NCBI GenBank assembly: GCA_964418645.1
Contig: CAYQME010000002.1
Coordinates: 35,577 to 99,576, forward strand
DNA length: 64,000 nt
Source: JAADHG01 sp964418645
GTDB lineage: Bacteria; Bacteroidota; Bacteroidia; Flavobacteriales; Flavobacteriaceae
Reading direction: 5' to 3'
Part shown: positions 8,663-17,487 of the stretch, piece after piece
Position numbering within the stretch: the stretch's first letter is position 1
Layout of the letters: the number at the start of each line of letters is the position of its first letter
Program-made: the position numbers and the translations under genes
The notes under the pieces: model-generated
Databases searched by the model: none
Seen by the model: the letters and a program-made list of their open reading frames with translations, nothing else
What the model was told of the DNA's origin: nothing

Positions 8663-9463
8663 ATGACAGCACATGAAATAGACTATAAAATTTATGGGGA
8701 AGAAATGCAATTTGTAGAAATTGAATTGGATACTAATGAAGGTGTTGTAGCTGAAGCAGGAAGCTTTATGATGATGGATGATGGTGTTAGAATGGAAACT
8801 ATATTTGGAGATGGTTCTCAAAAAAATCAAGGCTTTTTAGGCTCAATACTAGGAGCTGGAAAGCGTATATTAACAGGAGAAAGTTTATTTATGACTGCCT
8901 TTTATAATACCTTAGGAGGGAAGCGTAAAGTCTCGTTTGCATCACCTTACCCAGGAAAAATAGTAGCCATAGATTTAACAGAGTTTGGAGGGAAGTTTAT
9001 TTGCCAAAAGGATGCTTTTTTATGTGCTGCTAAAGGCGTAAGTATTGGTATAGAATTTAGTAAACGATTAGGTAGAGGATTATTTGGTGGCGAAGGTTTT
9101 ATTATGCAAAAATTAGAAGGCAATGGGATGGCTTTTGTACATGCAGGAGGAACCATGGCAAAACGAGTTTTACACTTAGGAGAAGTGCTAAAAGTAGATA
9201 CTGGTTGTATTGTTGGTTTAACAAAGGATATTGATTATGATATAGAATTTGTTGGAGGTATTAAGAATACTATTTTTGGTGGTGAAGGACTGTTCTTTGC
9301 AAAATTACAAGGGCCTGGAACCGTATATATTCAATCCTTACCATTTAGCAGATTGGCTAATCGTGTGTTAGCGAGCGCGCCCAAACAAGGTGGAAAAAGC
9401 AGAGGAGAAGGTAGTGTTTTGGGTGGATTAGGTGATTTGTTGGATGGTGATAATAGATTTTAA
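8663..9463 (+). CDS. AIM24 / TIGR00266 family protein
   Basis: The 266-residue protein has the AIM24 signature. MTAHEIDYKIYGEEMQFVEIEL opens the domain, and AEAGSFMMMDDGV, GGKRKVSFASPYPGKI and FGGEGLFFAKLQGPG follow; the glycine-rich strands form a double-stranded beta-helix. Mitochondrial AIM24 affects inner-membrane structure; the bacterial role is unknown. Length is normal. No operon partner is evident. Confidence 0.88.
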   Translation: MTAHEIDYKIYGEEMQFVEIELDTNEGVVAEAGSFMMMDDGVRMETIFGDGSQKNQGFLGSILGAGKRILTGESLFMTAFYNTLGGKRKVSFASPYPGKIVAIDLTEFGGKFICQKDAFLCAAKGVSIGIEFSKRLGRGLFGGEGFIMQKLEGNGMAFVHAGGTMAKRVLHLGEVLKVDTGCIVGLTKDIDYDIEFVGGIKNTIFGGEGLFFAKLQGPGTVYIQSLPFSRLANRVLASAPKQGGKSRGEGSVLGGLGDLLDGDNRF

Positions 9464-9653
9464 TACTTATTAATTTATTTGATTTGAAACATTTAATAAT
9501 CAAATAATTAACTTTATCGGTGGTGTTAAATTTTTTTTTATTTTTTTAATAATCAAATTTTTTCATAACTTTATAGTTATATAATTATAAAATAGATAGC
9601 CTATAGATACATTTTTACTTTTTATTTTTAATTAATAAAACCTAAGATAACTT

Positions 9654-9851
9654 ATGGCAAGAGCAATGTTTGAGTACACCAAAACAGTACTTAAAAAAGT
9701 AAGTTTTGACGCTACGTTGTTCTGTAAAGAGCTTGAAAAAGCACTTCAACGTTTACTTCCTTACGAAATAGAAGAATTGAAGATTTTTATACAATCTCTT
9801 ATACAACAGAACCCAGAATTAAATCAATGTTTAATTTATTTAAAACCATAA
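9654..9851 (+). CDS. Small hypothetical protein (65 aa)
   Basis: The short protein is predicted to be all-helical: residues 1-20 are basic and 18-65 amphipathic (FCKELEKALQRLLPYEIEELK, then LIQQNPELNQCL). No signal peptide or membrane segment is present. A clear terminator follows immediately, which supports a real gene. Function is not recognised. Confidence 0.65.
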   Translation: MARAMFEYTKTVLKKVSFDATLFCKELEKALQRLLPYEIEELKIFIQSLIQQNPELNQCLIYLKP

Positions 9852-9878
9852 AAAAAGCGACCTCTTGGTCGCTTTTTT
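9851..9878. terminator. Bidirectional terminator between the 65-aa gene and oxyR
   Basis: The stem GCGACC / GGTCGC (9857-9862, 9867-9872) has a 4-nt loop, with A6 on the left and a T run on the right. It lies between convergent stops and serves both genes. Confidence 0.88.
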
Positions 9879-10816
9879 TATTTTGGTAAGGGGCTAATAA
9901 TTTTTACATTTTGAAAAGCAATAGCGCCTCTTATTATTCCAGAAATTATATTTTGCAAAGCATCAATAATTTGCATTTTTAACTCACTTTTATGATAAAT
10001 AACACTTACTTCACGAGCAGGAGAAGGTTCGTTAAAATAACGCAAATTACCTTTTTCACTATCTCTTATATCAAGTGTGTGTAAATATGGAAGTAGCGTC
10101 ATTCCTAAGCCTTCGTTTGATAATTTTACTAGCATTTCAATACTACCACTGTCTAGTTGAAACGTATCTTCTCCATGTTTTTTAAAAGATTTACATAAAT
10201 TTATGACACCATCTCTAAAACAATGACCATCTTCTAGTAGTAGCATATCATCTATTTCCAGATCATCAATGTCAATGTTCTTCTTCTTATTTAACCTATG
10301 ATTAATTGGGATATAACCAACAAAGGGTTCGTAAAAAAGAACACGCTCTTTAATATTTTCGTTATCTAGTGGTGTTGCAGCAATTGCTGCGTCTAAGTGC
10401 CCCTCGTTAATTCTTGAGATAATTTCTTGAGTTGTAAATTCTTCAATTTTCAATTTTACTTTTGGGTACTTTTTAATAAATGTTTTTAAAAACATTGGCA
10501 ATAAAGTTGGCATTACTGTAGGGATAATACCTAATTTAAATTCGCCACCAATAAACCCCTGTTGCTGATCTACAATATCTTGAATTCTATCAGCTTCATT
10601 TACTATATTTTTTGCCTGAGTGACGATTTTTTTACCAACCTCAGTGAGTTCAATAGGTTTTTTACTTCTATCAAAAATGAGAACATTTAATTGGTCTTCT
10701 AATTTTTGAATTTGCATACTTAATGTGGGTTGTGTAACAAAACATTTTTCGGCTGCTCTTGTGAAGTTTTGATGTTCGGCAACTGCCAAAACATAATATA
10801 ATTGAGTAATTGTCAT
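9878..10816 (-). CDS. oxyR: Peroxide-sensing LysR-type regulator OxyR
   Basis: The 312-residue protein has an N-terminal LysR winged helix (ITQLYYVLAVAEHQNFTRAAE, residues 3-23). Its effector domain carries the redox cysteines exactly at C199 and C208 in the context GHCFRDGVINLC, as in E. coli OxyR. Peroxide oxidises the pair to a disulfide and turns on defence genes. It is divergent from dps, a classic OxyR target. A weak -7 box (TATCTTTA) precedes it. Confidence 0.93.
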   Translation of the reverse strand: MTITQLYYVLAVAEHQNFTRAAEKCFVTQPTLSMQIQKLEDQLNVLIFDRSKKPIELTEVGKKIVTQAKNIVNEADRIQDIVDQQQGFIGGEFKLGIIPTVMPTLLPMFLKTFIKKYPKVKLKIEEFTTQEIISRINEGHLDAAIAATPLDNENIKERVLFYEPFVGYIPINHRLNKKKNIDIDDLEIDDMLLLEDGHCFRDGVINLCKSFKKHGEDTFQLDSGSIEMLVKLSNEGLGMTLLPYLHTLDIRDSEKGNLRYFNEPSPAREVSVIYHKSELKMQIIDALQNIISGIIRGAIAFQNVKIISPLPK

Positions 10817-10848
10817 TTGTATTGTTTTAGATTATAAAGATATAAAAA

Positions 10849-10886
10849 CTATCAATAAAATTTATCAAAAAACAGTTTTATTATAG
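10849..10886. promoter_or_regulatory. Possible OxyR operator in the oxyR-dps intergenic region
   Basis: An imperfect inverted repeat, CTATCAATAAAA (10849-10860) and TTTTATTATAG (10876-10886), lies just upstream of the dps -7 box. Its CTAT/ATAG ends resemble OxyR half-site edges, but the layout is not the E. coli consensus. The call rests on position. Confidence 0.3.
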
Positions 10887-10888
10887 AT

Positions 10889-10896
10889 TAAATTTG
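10889..10896 (+). promoter_or_regulatory. -7 box of dps promoter
   Basis: TAAATTTG matches TAnnTTTG and ends 24 nt before the ATG at 10921. The promoter still looks intact although the gene is broken. Confidence 0.55.
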
Positions 10897-10920
10897 TAGT
10901 AAATAAAAAACTTAAAAATT

Positions 10921-11402
10921 ATGACACTTACATAGTATAGGATTAAATAAAAATAAAGCGAAAGATTTAGCTAATGATTTAAATGGCTTGCTAGCTAATT
11001 TTCAATTGTATTATCAAAATTTGAGAGGCATTCATTGGAATATTAAGGGAAAACGTTTTTTTTGATTTGCATATTAAATTTGAAGAATTATATAATGATG
11101 CTAATATAAAAGTCGATGAAATAGCAGAACCTGTTTTAACACTTGGTGAAACACCTTTACACACATTTGATGATTGTATAAGCAAAGCTATAGTTCCTAT
11201 TGGTAAAAATATTTCTAATGATGAAAAAGCGGTGCGGTTAATAGTTGATTCTTTAACCCAATTATTAAAAATAGAGCGGAATTTGCTGGAGAAATCTGAA
11301 GATGCAAACGATGAAGGCACTAATTCTATGATGAGTGATTTTATTACCAAACAGGAAAAAACAGTTTGGATGATGAAAGCATGGTTAAACGAAACGGTTT
11401 AA
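10921..11402 (+). pseudogene. dps: Dps ferritin-like protein, disrupted by two +1 frameshifts
   Basis: Three frame segments together give a full-length Dps. The ATG at 10921 runs into TAG at 10933. From about 10925 the next frame reads HSIGLNKNKAKDLAND and continues to GIHWNIKGKRFF, then meets TGA at a run of eight T (11056-11063). The third frame continues with DLHIKFEELYNDAN to the stop at 11402. Removing one base in each place gives about 159 residues, the normal Dps size, with the ferroxidase residues (H in IHW, H in LHIKF, and downstream D/E) present. Dps stores iron and shields DNA from peroxide. It may be a true recent pseudogene or a sequencing error. Confidence 0.85.
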
Positions 11403-11429
11403 TTGATTTTGAATAATTTGATTGATAGC

Positions 11430-11463
11430 AAAACAGGACGACCATTTGGTCGCCCTGTTTTAT
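11430..11463. terminator. Terminator after dps
   Basis: The stem AAACAGGACGACC (11431-11443) / GGTCGCCCTGTTT (11448-11460) has 12 of 13 pairs as Watson-Crick, plus one A-C mismatch, and a 4-nt loop. Confidence 0.85.
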
Positions 11464-11487
11464 AAGATTAAAATCTAATTTTAATGT

Positions 11488-11628
11488 TTATATTTTCATT
11501 AGAAACTTTAAACTTTTAGTCTGTAAACTGTTGTAGACATAATTTATTGTGTAATTAGAGGTACAAAAATCTTCTTTTGACATTCCATTGCCTTCAAAAT
11601 CCATGCGTTTATTTCCTGTTTTCAACAT
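11488..11628 (-). CDS. Possible small protein or gene remnant (46 aa)
   Basis: An ATG-started frame of 46 codons begins MLKTGNKRMDFEGNGMSKEDFC and ends SLKFLMKI. It fills the gap between the dps terminator and the DUF58 gene. It has no signal peptide and is not recognised. It may be real, a remnant, or chance. Confidence 0.3.
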   Translation of the reverse strand: MLKTGNKRMDFEGNGMSKEDFCTSNYTINYVYNSLQTKSLKFLMKI

Positions 11629-11653
11629 GTAATACTATAATAGTGTAAGTACA

Positions 11654-12985
11654 TTATATCAGCCCTCTGGCTTTTATTTCTAGGTATTTGTTAATAGTAT
11701 CAATAGTTAAACTCTCTGGTGTAGTAAGAATAGAGTAGATGCCATATTTTTTAAGCTCGTTTACAATAAGACGTTTTTCGTATGCAAACTTTTCAGCAAT
11801 AACCTTGTCATACACTTGTTGTATGGTTTCTGCTTTTTCAGAAATTAAACTGTTAAGTTCAGTGTTTTTAAAGAAGATTACAACTAGTAAATGGTTTTTT
11901 GCAATGCCTTTTAAATATGGAAGTTGCCTGTATAAACCATCTAAAGTTTCAAAATTAGTGTATAATAATATTAAACTGCGTTGTGTAATATTTCGTTTTA
12001 CATCAGCATATAATCTTCCAAAATCACTTTCAAAATAATCTGTACTTACATTGTAGAGACTTTCTAGAATTAAATTCATTTGCGATGTTCTTCGTTCGGC
12101 AACAACTCTATTTTCAACTTTTTTTGAAAAAGTGAATAATCCTGCTCTATCGTGTTTTTTTAAGGCTACATTAGAAATTACTAAAGCCGCATTAATAGCA
12201 TAATCCAAAAGTGTAAGCTTATCAAAAAGCATTTTCATAACACGTCCTTTATCAATAACCGAATAGATAGGTTGTGATTTTTCATCCTGAAATTGATTCA
12301 CCATTAACTGATTTTTCTTGGCTGTAGCTTTCCAATTTATGGTTCGCAAGTCATCACCCAATATATATTCTTTAATTTGTTCAAACTCCATAGTATGCCC
12401 AAGTCTTCTCACTTTTTTAATACCGTATTGTGTAAGATTATTATTTATGGCTAACAAATCATATTTACGCAATTGCATAAAGCTAGGGTAGGTTGGTATC
12501 ATGGCTTTATCTTTAAAACTAAAACGTCTAGCAATAAGTCCAAATACTGAAGTAGTATAGATATTAAGTTTACCAAAATGATATTCGCCACGTTCGGTTG
12601 GTCTTAATTCGTACTGTAATTGAGTTTTGTTTGAAGCTGCTAGCTTACGTTCAATACTAAAGTTTCTAACTTGAAATTGTTCAGGTATTTCATCAATAAT
12701 TTTTATATAAACAGGAAATGTATAATAGTTTTCAATAGAAATATCTATGAGGTTTAAATCACCATTCGAAAATTTTTCAGGAAGCGTCCTAATGCCATTA
12801 ATACCTTTTTTTGCCAAAAATAAAAGAAGAATATCTAATAACATAAATACCAAGAGAACCAGCACTAAAAGCTTTACAATATTAAACCATCTAGGAAATA
12901 CAAAGCTCAATACAAACAGCACTATAATGGTGATGCATGCATAAAAAAAGCGATTTTGTATATAGAATGGTTTTAATCTTTTCAT
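11654..12985 (-). CDS. DUF58 membrane protein of the MoxR cluster
   Basis: The 443-residue protein has two N-terminal membrane helices (about 13-60), a beta-rich middle part, and the DUF58 core at about residues 200-235 with GDDLRTINWKATAKKNQ, then a von Willebrand A-like region (YSVIDKGRVM, SLILLYTNFETLDGL). DUF58 proteins partner MoxR ATPases. Its ATG overlaps the preceding stop by one base (TAATG), so it is translationally coupled within the cluster. Confidence 0.9.
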   Translation of the reverse strand: MKRLKPFYIQNRFFYACITIIVLFVLSFVFPRWFNIVKLLVLVLLVFMLLDILLLFLAKKGINGIRTLPEKFSNGDLNLIDISIENYYTFPVYIKIIDEIPEQFQVRNFSIERKLAASNKTQLQYELRPTERGEYHFGKLNIYTTSVFGLIARRFSFKDKAMIPTYPSFMQLRKYDLLAINNNLTQYGIKKVRRLGHTMEFEQIKEYILGDDLRTINWKATAKKNQLMVNQFQDEKSQPIYSVIDKGRVMKMLFDKLTLLDYAINAALVISNVALKKHDRAGLFTFSKKVENRVVAERRTSQMNLILESLYNVSTDYFESDFGRLYADVKRNITQRSLILLYTNFETLDGLYRQLPYLKGIAKNHLLVVIFFKNTELNSLISEKAETIQQVYDKVIAEKFAYEKRLIVNELKKYGIYSILTTPESLTIDTINKYLEIKARGLI

Positions 12986-13527
12986 TAATCTTTATTTAAT
13001 ACTTTAAATGGAATCTTAAATATTTTCAAATCTGCTTTATGTTCTATATTGCCTAAAGAGTCTTTTATATGTTGAATTTGAATATTATAATCATAACCAT
13101 AAAAAGAAGCAATCTTATCTAGTTTTTGCTTTTTCTCTTTTGCAATTTTTAAATCGTTAAAGTATGAGTTAATTGTTCCTATTCCTTTTGCCAGTGGAAT
13201 ACATGCAATTACTAAAATCACCAAAGTGATTGTTGAAATAAACCCTTTTTGAAATATGAAATTAGTAATGACCATGCCCAAAATGAAAATTACCAAACTT
13301 ATAATTAAATTAAAAGTACCTAAGCCAATTTGATTTGTTCTAGAATTTAATACTGATTCATATTCTATGTTAATTTTTGTTATTTGTTTTTCAAACTCAT
13401 TTTCTAATACAATTTTCGGACATTTATTAGTGAAATCTGGCTTTTTATTTGTTAGACTACAAATAACACCAGTTTTAAAATTAACAATTTTATTGTCACA
13501 AAGGTTACAATGTTCTACGATAATCAT
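12985..13527 (-). CDS. Hypothetical membrane protein with N-terminal cysteines
   Basis: The 180-residue protein has an N-terminal segment with C7, C10, C22 and C35 (HCNLCDNK, GVICSL, NKCPK), a possible zinc knuckle. Two membrane helices follow (about 70-118) and a charged C-terminal cytoplasmic part. It sits between moxR (3-bp gap) and the DUF58 gene (1-bp overlap), so it is part of that machine. The family is not recognised and it is not a standard member of MoxR clusters. Confidence 0.75.
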   Translation of the reverse strand: MIIVEHCNLCDNKIVNFKTGVICSLTNKKPDFTNKCPKIVLENEFEKQITKINIEYESVLNSRTNQIGLGTFNLIISLVIFILGMVITNFIFQKGFISTITLVILVIACIPLAKGIGTINSYFNDLKIAKEKKQKLDKIASFYGYDYNIQIQHIKDSLGNIEHKADLKIFKIPFKVLNKD

Positions 13528-13530
13528 AGT

Positions 13531-14598
13531 TTACCTTGGAATTTCAACTGCTTCAATAATTTGTTTTATAATTTGCTTTGTAGTAACACCTTCCATTTCA
13601 CGCTCAGGTGTAACGATAACACGGTGTTGCAATACAGGAATTGCTGCTTGCTTAATATCTTCAGGGGTTACAAAATCGCGACCATCGATAGCTGCAAAGG
13701 CTTTACTAGCTTTTAATATAGCAATGGATGCTCTTGGTGAAGCACCAAGATATAAAAATGGATTGTTACGTGTATTTACAATAATATCAGCAATATATTT
13801 TACCAAATGCGACTCTATTAAAACTTGATTTACCAAAGCTTGAAATTTCTCAATTTGAGATTTGCTTAAGTGTGCCGTAACTTGATCGGTTTTTACGCCA
13901 CCTTGTAATACTTGCTCTCGATTAATAATTTCTATTTCCTCTTCTAGGCTTGGATAATCAATATCTATTTTAAACAAAAAACGGTCTAATTGTGCTTCTG
14001 GTAAACGATAGGTACCTTCTTGTTCTATTGGGTTTTGTGTTGCCAACACAATAAAAGGCAAGTCCATCATATACTTATGACCATCAATTGTAATTTGGCG
14101 TTCTTCCATAACTTCAAACAATGCAGCTTGTGTTTTTGCTGGTGCACGATTGATTTCATCTATGAGAATCATATTTGAAAAAATGGGACCTTTTTTAAAA
14201 TCGAACTCGGTAGTTTTTAAATTAAAAACGGAGGTTCCTAAAATATCACTTGGCATTAAATCGGGTGTAAATTGTATGCGACTAAAACCAATGTTTAGGG
14301 ACTTTGCTAATAGTTTAGCTGAAATTGTTTTGGCAACTCCAGGAACACCTTCTATAAGCGAATGCCCATTGGCTAAAATAGAAGCGATGAGCATATCTAT
14401 CATGCTTTCTTGTCCCACAATAACTTTACTTATCTCATCTCTAATAAGTGTAACGCCTTGTTGCAACTCACTTAAATCAATGCGGTTTTTAAAGTTAATA
14501 TCATGCTCAGAAGCTTGTGTTTCTTTAGGTTGTTTGCTTTCATTACTTTGAGACTCTTGGTTTAGGTTGTCGTTTTTTTTGTCGTCTAAATTCTCCAT
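13531..14598 (-). CDS. MoxR-family AAA+ ATPase
   Basis: The 355-residue protein has an acidic, low-complexity N-terminus (1-40), Walker A GVPGVAKT (84-91), Walker B LIDEIN (145-150), a sensor region with ATQNPIEQEGTY, and a C-terminal lid domain with SPRASIAILKASKA. MoxR ATPases act as chaperones that mature or remodel partner proteins, often with VWA-domain partners such as the DUF58 protein encoded downstream. The substrate here is unknown. Confidence 0.93.
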   Translation of the reverse strand: MENLDDKKNDNLNQESQSNESKQPKETQASEHDINFKNRIDLSELQQGVTLIRDEISKVIVGQESMIDMLIASILANGHSLIEGVPGVAKTISAKLLAKSLNIGFSRIQFTPDLMPSDILGTSVFNLKTTEFDFKKGPIFSNMILIDEINRAPAKTQAALFEVMEERQITIDGHKYMMDLPFIVLATQNPIEQEGTYRLPEAQLDRFLFKIDIDYPSLEEEIEIINREQVLQGGVKTDQVTAHLSKSQIEKFQALVNQVLIESHLVKYIADIIVNTRNNPFLYLGASPRASIAILKASKAFAAIDGRDFVTPEDIKQAAIPVLQHRVIVTPEREMEGVTTKQIIKQIIEAVEIPR

Positions 14599-14601
14599 AT
14601 G

Positions 14602-15798
14602 TTATGTGGTATAAAAATCTTCTATTAATTTATTCAATCGTAATAAATCATCCTCATTACAAATTTGTTTTGCCTTTAAATGCACAATAAGGTTAATTAA
14701 TTTTTTTAACGCGCTTATATCATGTCCTGATTTAAGCGCTAGTGTTTTTACAAATTTTTCATCTAAAACATGTGTGTCTAAAACATAGTTACGACGTAAA
14801 TGTTCTAAGAAAAAAGTAATCTTTTTGTCTACTATTGTATTGTGGTCTTTAGTTTCGTAGTATAAATTGCCAATAGTTTTAGTAAATGCAACGGTTGTGT
14901 TTTGTACAGGTTTAATAACCTTTACAACACGTTGTTTACGTTTTGCATTAAAAACTATAAAAACAATTAAGGACAAGAGTGCTAAAAACCAAGCCCATTT
15001 TAAAGCAGGTTGACTAAGAATATATCGTAAAGGTGATGTGCCTAACCCGTTTCTTGTTTTGTTTTGAGAATCAAAGAAAATAGTGTCATCAGGTAAATAC
15101 GATAGTATTGCTGAGGCATATTTTTTGTTATTCTTTTTTAGCAGTGTATAATTGGTAAACGCAATAGGTTGCAAATGCAAATAGATATTTCCTTGCCCAT
15201 AATTTACTTTTACAAAATTTATATGTGGTATACTATCAAAATTTTGATAGCCTAAAACTGTTGTGGTTGTTGAATCGAGTTTAGAAAAATAGATATCACT
15301 CAATCCTTTTTCAATAGTAATAGAATCACTTTTAAATAATGGATTTGCTAAACTAAAATTGGCTTTTCCTGAAAAACCGTAGTCATTATTGGTATCAAAA
15401 AATAAAGAGTCTTTAAATTTTTGTGGAAAATAATCGGTTGATATAAAGAGGGTATTACCAAACGAAACAAAATCCATAAGTTCTTGAGCAGAAACATCAT
15501 CTATATTGGCATAATTATCAATGTATATATAAGTACCTGTGGTTAAATAGGTAGAGTCTTCCCAATCGTAAAACTCATCAAAATATTCATAAGGCGTTAC
15601 TCTAATATCTTGAATCTTACTTTTAGGAAACAACGATTCTAATTCATTATATAATACAAAGGTGCCATACGGAATTTTATGTTTTTCATTATAGGTCTGT
15701 GACCAATTAATAGGCTTGGGTTTAGAAAACTCAATAGCAATAGCACCTGCAAAAAGTAGTAGTAAAAAAACAATATAAATTTTTATGGTTTTGTTCAT
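14602..15798 (-). CDS. DUF4350 membrane protein
   Basis: The 398-residue protein has one N-terminal membrane helix (about 6-24), a GATase-like periplasmic region of the DUF4350 type (GTFVLYNELESLFPK, SFGNTLFISTDYFP), a second membrane helix near residue 270 (WAWFLALLSLIVFIVFNAKR), and a cytoplasmic tail. It follows DUF4129 with an ATGA overlap and precedes moxR by 3 bp. This gene order is typical of Bacteroidota MoxR clusters; biochemical function is unknown. Confidence 0.82.
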   Translation of the reverse strand: MNKTIKIYIVFLLLLFAGAIAIEFSKPKPINWSQTYNEKHKIPYGTFVLYNELESLFPKSKIQDIRVTPYEYFDEFYDWEDSTYLTTGTYIYIDNYANIDDVSAQELMDFVSFGNTLFISTDYFPQKFKDSLFFDTNNDYGFSGKANFSLANPLFKSDSITIEKGLSDIYFSKLDSTTTTVLGYQNFDSIPHINFVKVNYGQGNIYLHLQPIAFTNYTLLKKNNKKYASAILSYLPDDTIFFDSQNKTRNGLGTSPLRYILSQPALKWAWFLALLSLIVFIVFNAKRKQRVVKVIKPVQNTTVAFTKTIGNLYYETKDHNTIVDKKITFFLEHLRRNYVLDTHVLDEKFVKTLALKSGHDISALKKLINLIVHLKAKQICNEDDLLRLNKLIEDFYTT

Positions 15799-16547
15799 GC
15801 TTTTATAGTGTCTAAAAAATTAATAAATGCATGTTTGGCTTTGCTGAATTGTTCTTTATTCACATCAAATTCACCATACCATATATAATTGTAAAGATAT
15901 GAAGTGTATGAAAACTCTTCTTTAATAACTTTGGAAGTTATTTCATTTTGGTAATCGCTATTGGTTTTTTCTACATCGTATTCTATAAGCTCTTCCTGAG
16001 TTAATTGTTTGAGCAACCAGAGGTAATAATACCGAATTGCCAACCTGTAATTATTATTAGTTTCGGCTTCTGAGATAAGTGCTTTAAAATTGGAAGCATG
16101 AATATTATTTTCAATACCTGTTACAGGAATAATGCTTTTATCGGACGATTTTCCAAATACCCAAGTACCTTCTTTGTTTACAACCGCTCTGAAAATAAAA
16201 TAGATAACCAGTAGAAATAGGATTACTCCAGCTGTTTTAATAGCAATATCTGTAGCGTTTGATGCTTGTCCTTCATCTGTTAGGTTAAATAAGCGTTTAA
16301 AAAAATCACTCAACCATTGTTTAAAGCGTGACCACCATCCAGAATTTTCAACGGTTCTTTCGTAGATAAAATCCTCGCCAGCATACTTATCTTGTAAATT
16401 TTCGAAATAACGAGGCGAAATAGTTGAATGATCTACTTGTAGTGAGTCGCTAATGGTTTGAAATACCATTGTATTAGTTGTATGTACTTCAGCATGAGAA
16501 TTAAGTGAGATGCCAATACAAAAAAGAATGATATGTAATCCATTCAT
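15795..16547 (-). CDS. DUF4129 membrane protein
   Basis: The 250-residue protein has a signal-like N-terminus (MNGLHIILFCIGISLNSHA), one membrane helix (about 100-120, AGVILFLLVIYFIFRAVV), and the C-terminal DUF4129 domain (NYRLAIRYYYLWLLKQL, then WYGEFDVNKEQF). The ATG at 16547 is preferred to a GTG at 16556, which would overlap the preceding gene. In other bacteria DUF4129 is often linked to transglutaminase-like proteins; here it is in the MoxR operon. Confidence 0.82.
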   Translation of the reverse strand: MNGLHIILFCIGISLNSHAEVHTTNTMVFQTISDSLQVDHSTISPRYFENLQDKYAGEDFIYERTVENSGWWSRFKQWLSDFFKRLFNLTDEGQASNATDIAIKTAGVILFLLVIYFIFRAVVNKEGTWVFGKSSDKSIIPVTGIENNIHASNFKALISEAETNNNYRLAIRYYYLWLLKQLTQEELIEYDVEKTNSDYQNEITSKVIKEEFSYTSYLYNYIWYGEFDVNKEQFSKAKHAFINFLDTIKA

Positions 16548-16548
16548 T

Positions 16549-17487
16549 TTACTCACCTGAGCCTATTTGGTCTATAATACTTTTAGTATTTATGTTTTCT
16601 TGGTCTTCTTTTAAACTGTAAAACACAATACCCTGATTGAGTTGTACAATATTGTTAAGTATAGAACCAACAATAAAAGTTATAAAAAATACGATTAGCA
16701 TAATAACCATCATTGTACCACCAATATCTTGAGACGTTGTAGAACCACTATCAATGGTTGTAAATATGCTTGCCATTCCAAAAATATACGGAATAATAGT
16801 AATAACATTTTGCACAATATAACTCATTAAAAAGAACAACCCTACACTTCCAACAGCAGCCCAAAATTTTGAAGTGAGTAATGTCCATGCATATCCAAAA
16901 CTGTCCCAAATTCCTTTTTTGTTTTCGATATATTCCATAAGTGTCATATTATAAAATAAAGATAGAGCACCAATAACTAGAGGCAATAGAAGAAAGCCTA
17001 TAATGGTTATTGCTAACACAAACATGACAATGCCAGAAACTATTAAAATTGGGAAAGCAATAAGTAAACCACATAACAGAAAAATAAATAGTTTACCAAT
17101 ATTGACTTTGTAACTCTCTATTATTACTTTGGTGTTAAAGTAAGAGCCTTTGTTTTCAATGTACAATTTTAAATAAATTGCTGTATAAGCATATGAAATA
17201 AGACCAGCAATAAGTCCGACGATTAAAAATACAAATAATAAAAGCACGAATAATCGCAAATTGTCATTCATATAATCATCCATAGCATTTGGGTTATTTT
17301 GTAGGATGACACCAAAGAGTAGCTCAGAATAAAACTTGGTAAAAAAGTAACCTAGTACCATTAGAATCATTAAAAAGATACCGTTTACTATAAAGTAATG
17401 TTTAAAATAATGCTTTCCGTTTTGCTTTAAAAATGCAAAAGTATCTTGAAAAAAAGCACTAAAATCTCTGGATTTATATAATTGCAT
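16549..17487 (-). CDS. Multi-pass membrane protein of the MoxR/SpoIIM cluster
   Basis: The 312-residue protein has about six membrane helices, a cytoplasmic start (MQLYKSRDFSAFFQDTFAFLKQNG) and a glycine- and leucine-rich core. It resembles the membrane part of glycerophosphodiester phosphodiesterase-like or DUF975-type proteins, but no catalytic residues are visible. It overlaps the SpoIIM gene by 14 bp and is almost fused to the DUF4129 gene, so the set is co-translated. Confidence 0.72.
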   Translation of the reverse strand: MQLYKSRDFSAFFQDTFAFLKQNGKHYFKHYFIVNGIFLMILMVLGYFFTKFYSELLFGVILQNNPNAMDDYMNDNLRLFVLLLFVFLIVGLIAGLISYAYTAIYLKLYIENKGSYFNTKVIIESYKVNIGKLFIFLLCGLLIAFPILIVSGIVMFVLAITIIGFLLLPLVIGALSLFYNMTLMEYIENKKGIWDSFGYAWTLLTSKFWAAVGSVGLFFLMSYIVQNVITIIPYIFGMASIFTTIDSGSTTSQDIGGTMMVIMLIVFFITFIVGSILNNIVQLNQGIVFYSLKEDQENINTKSIIDQIGSGE

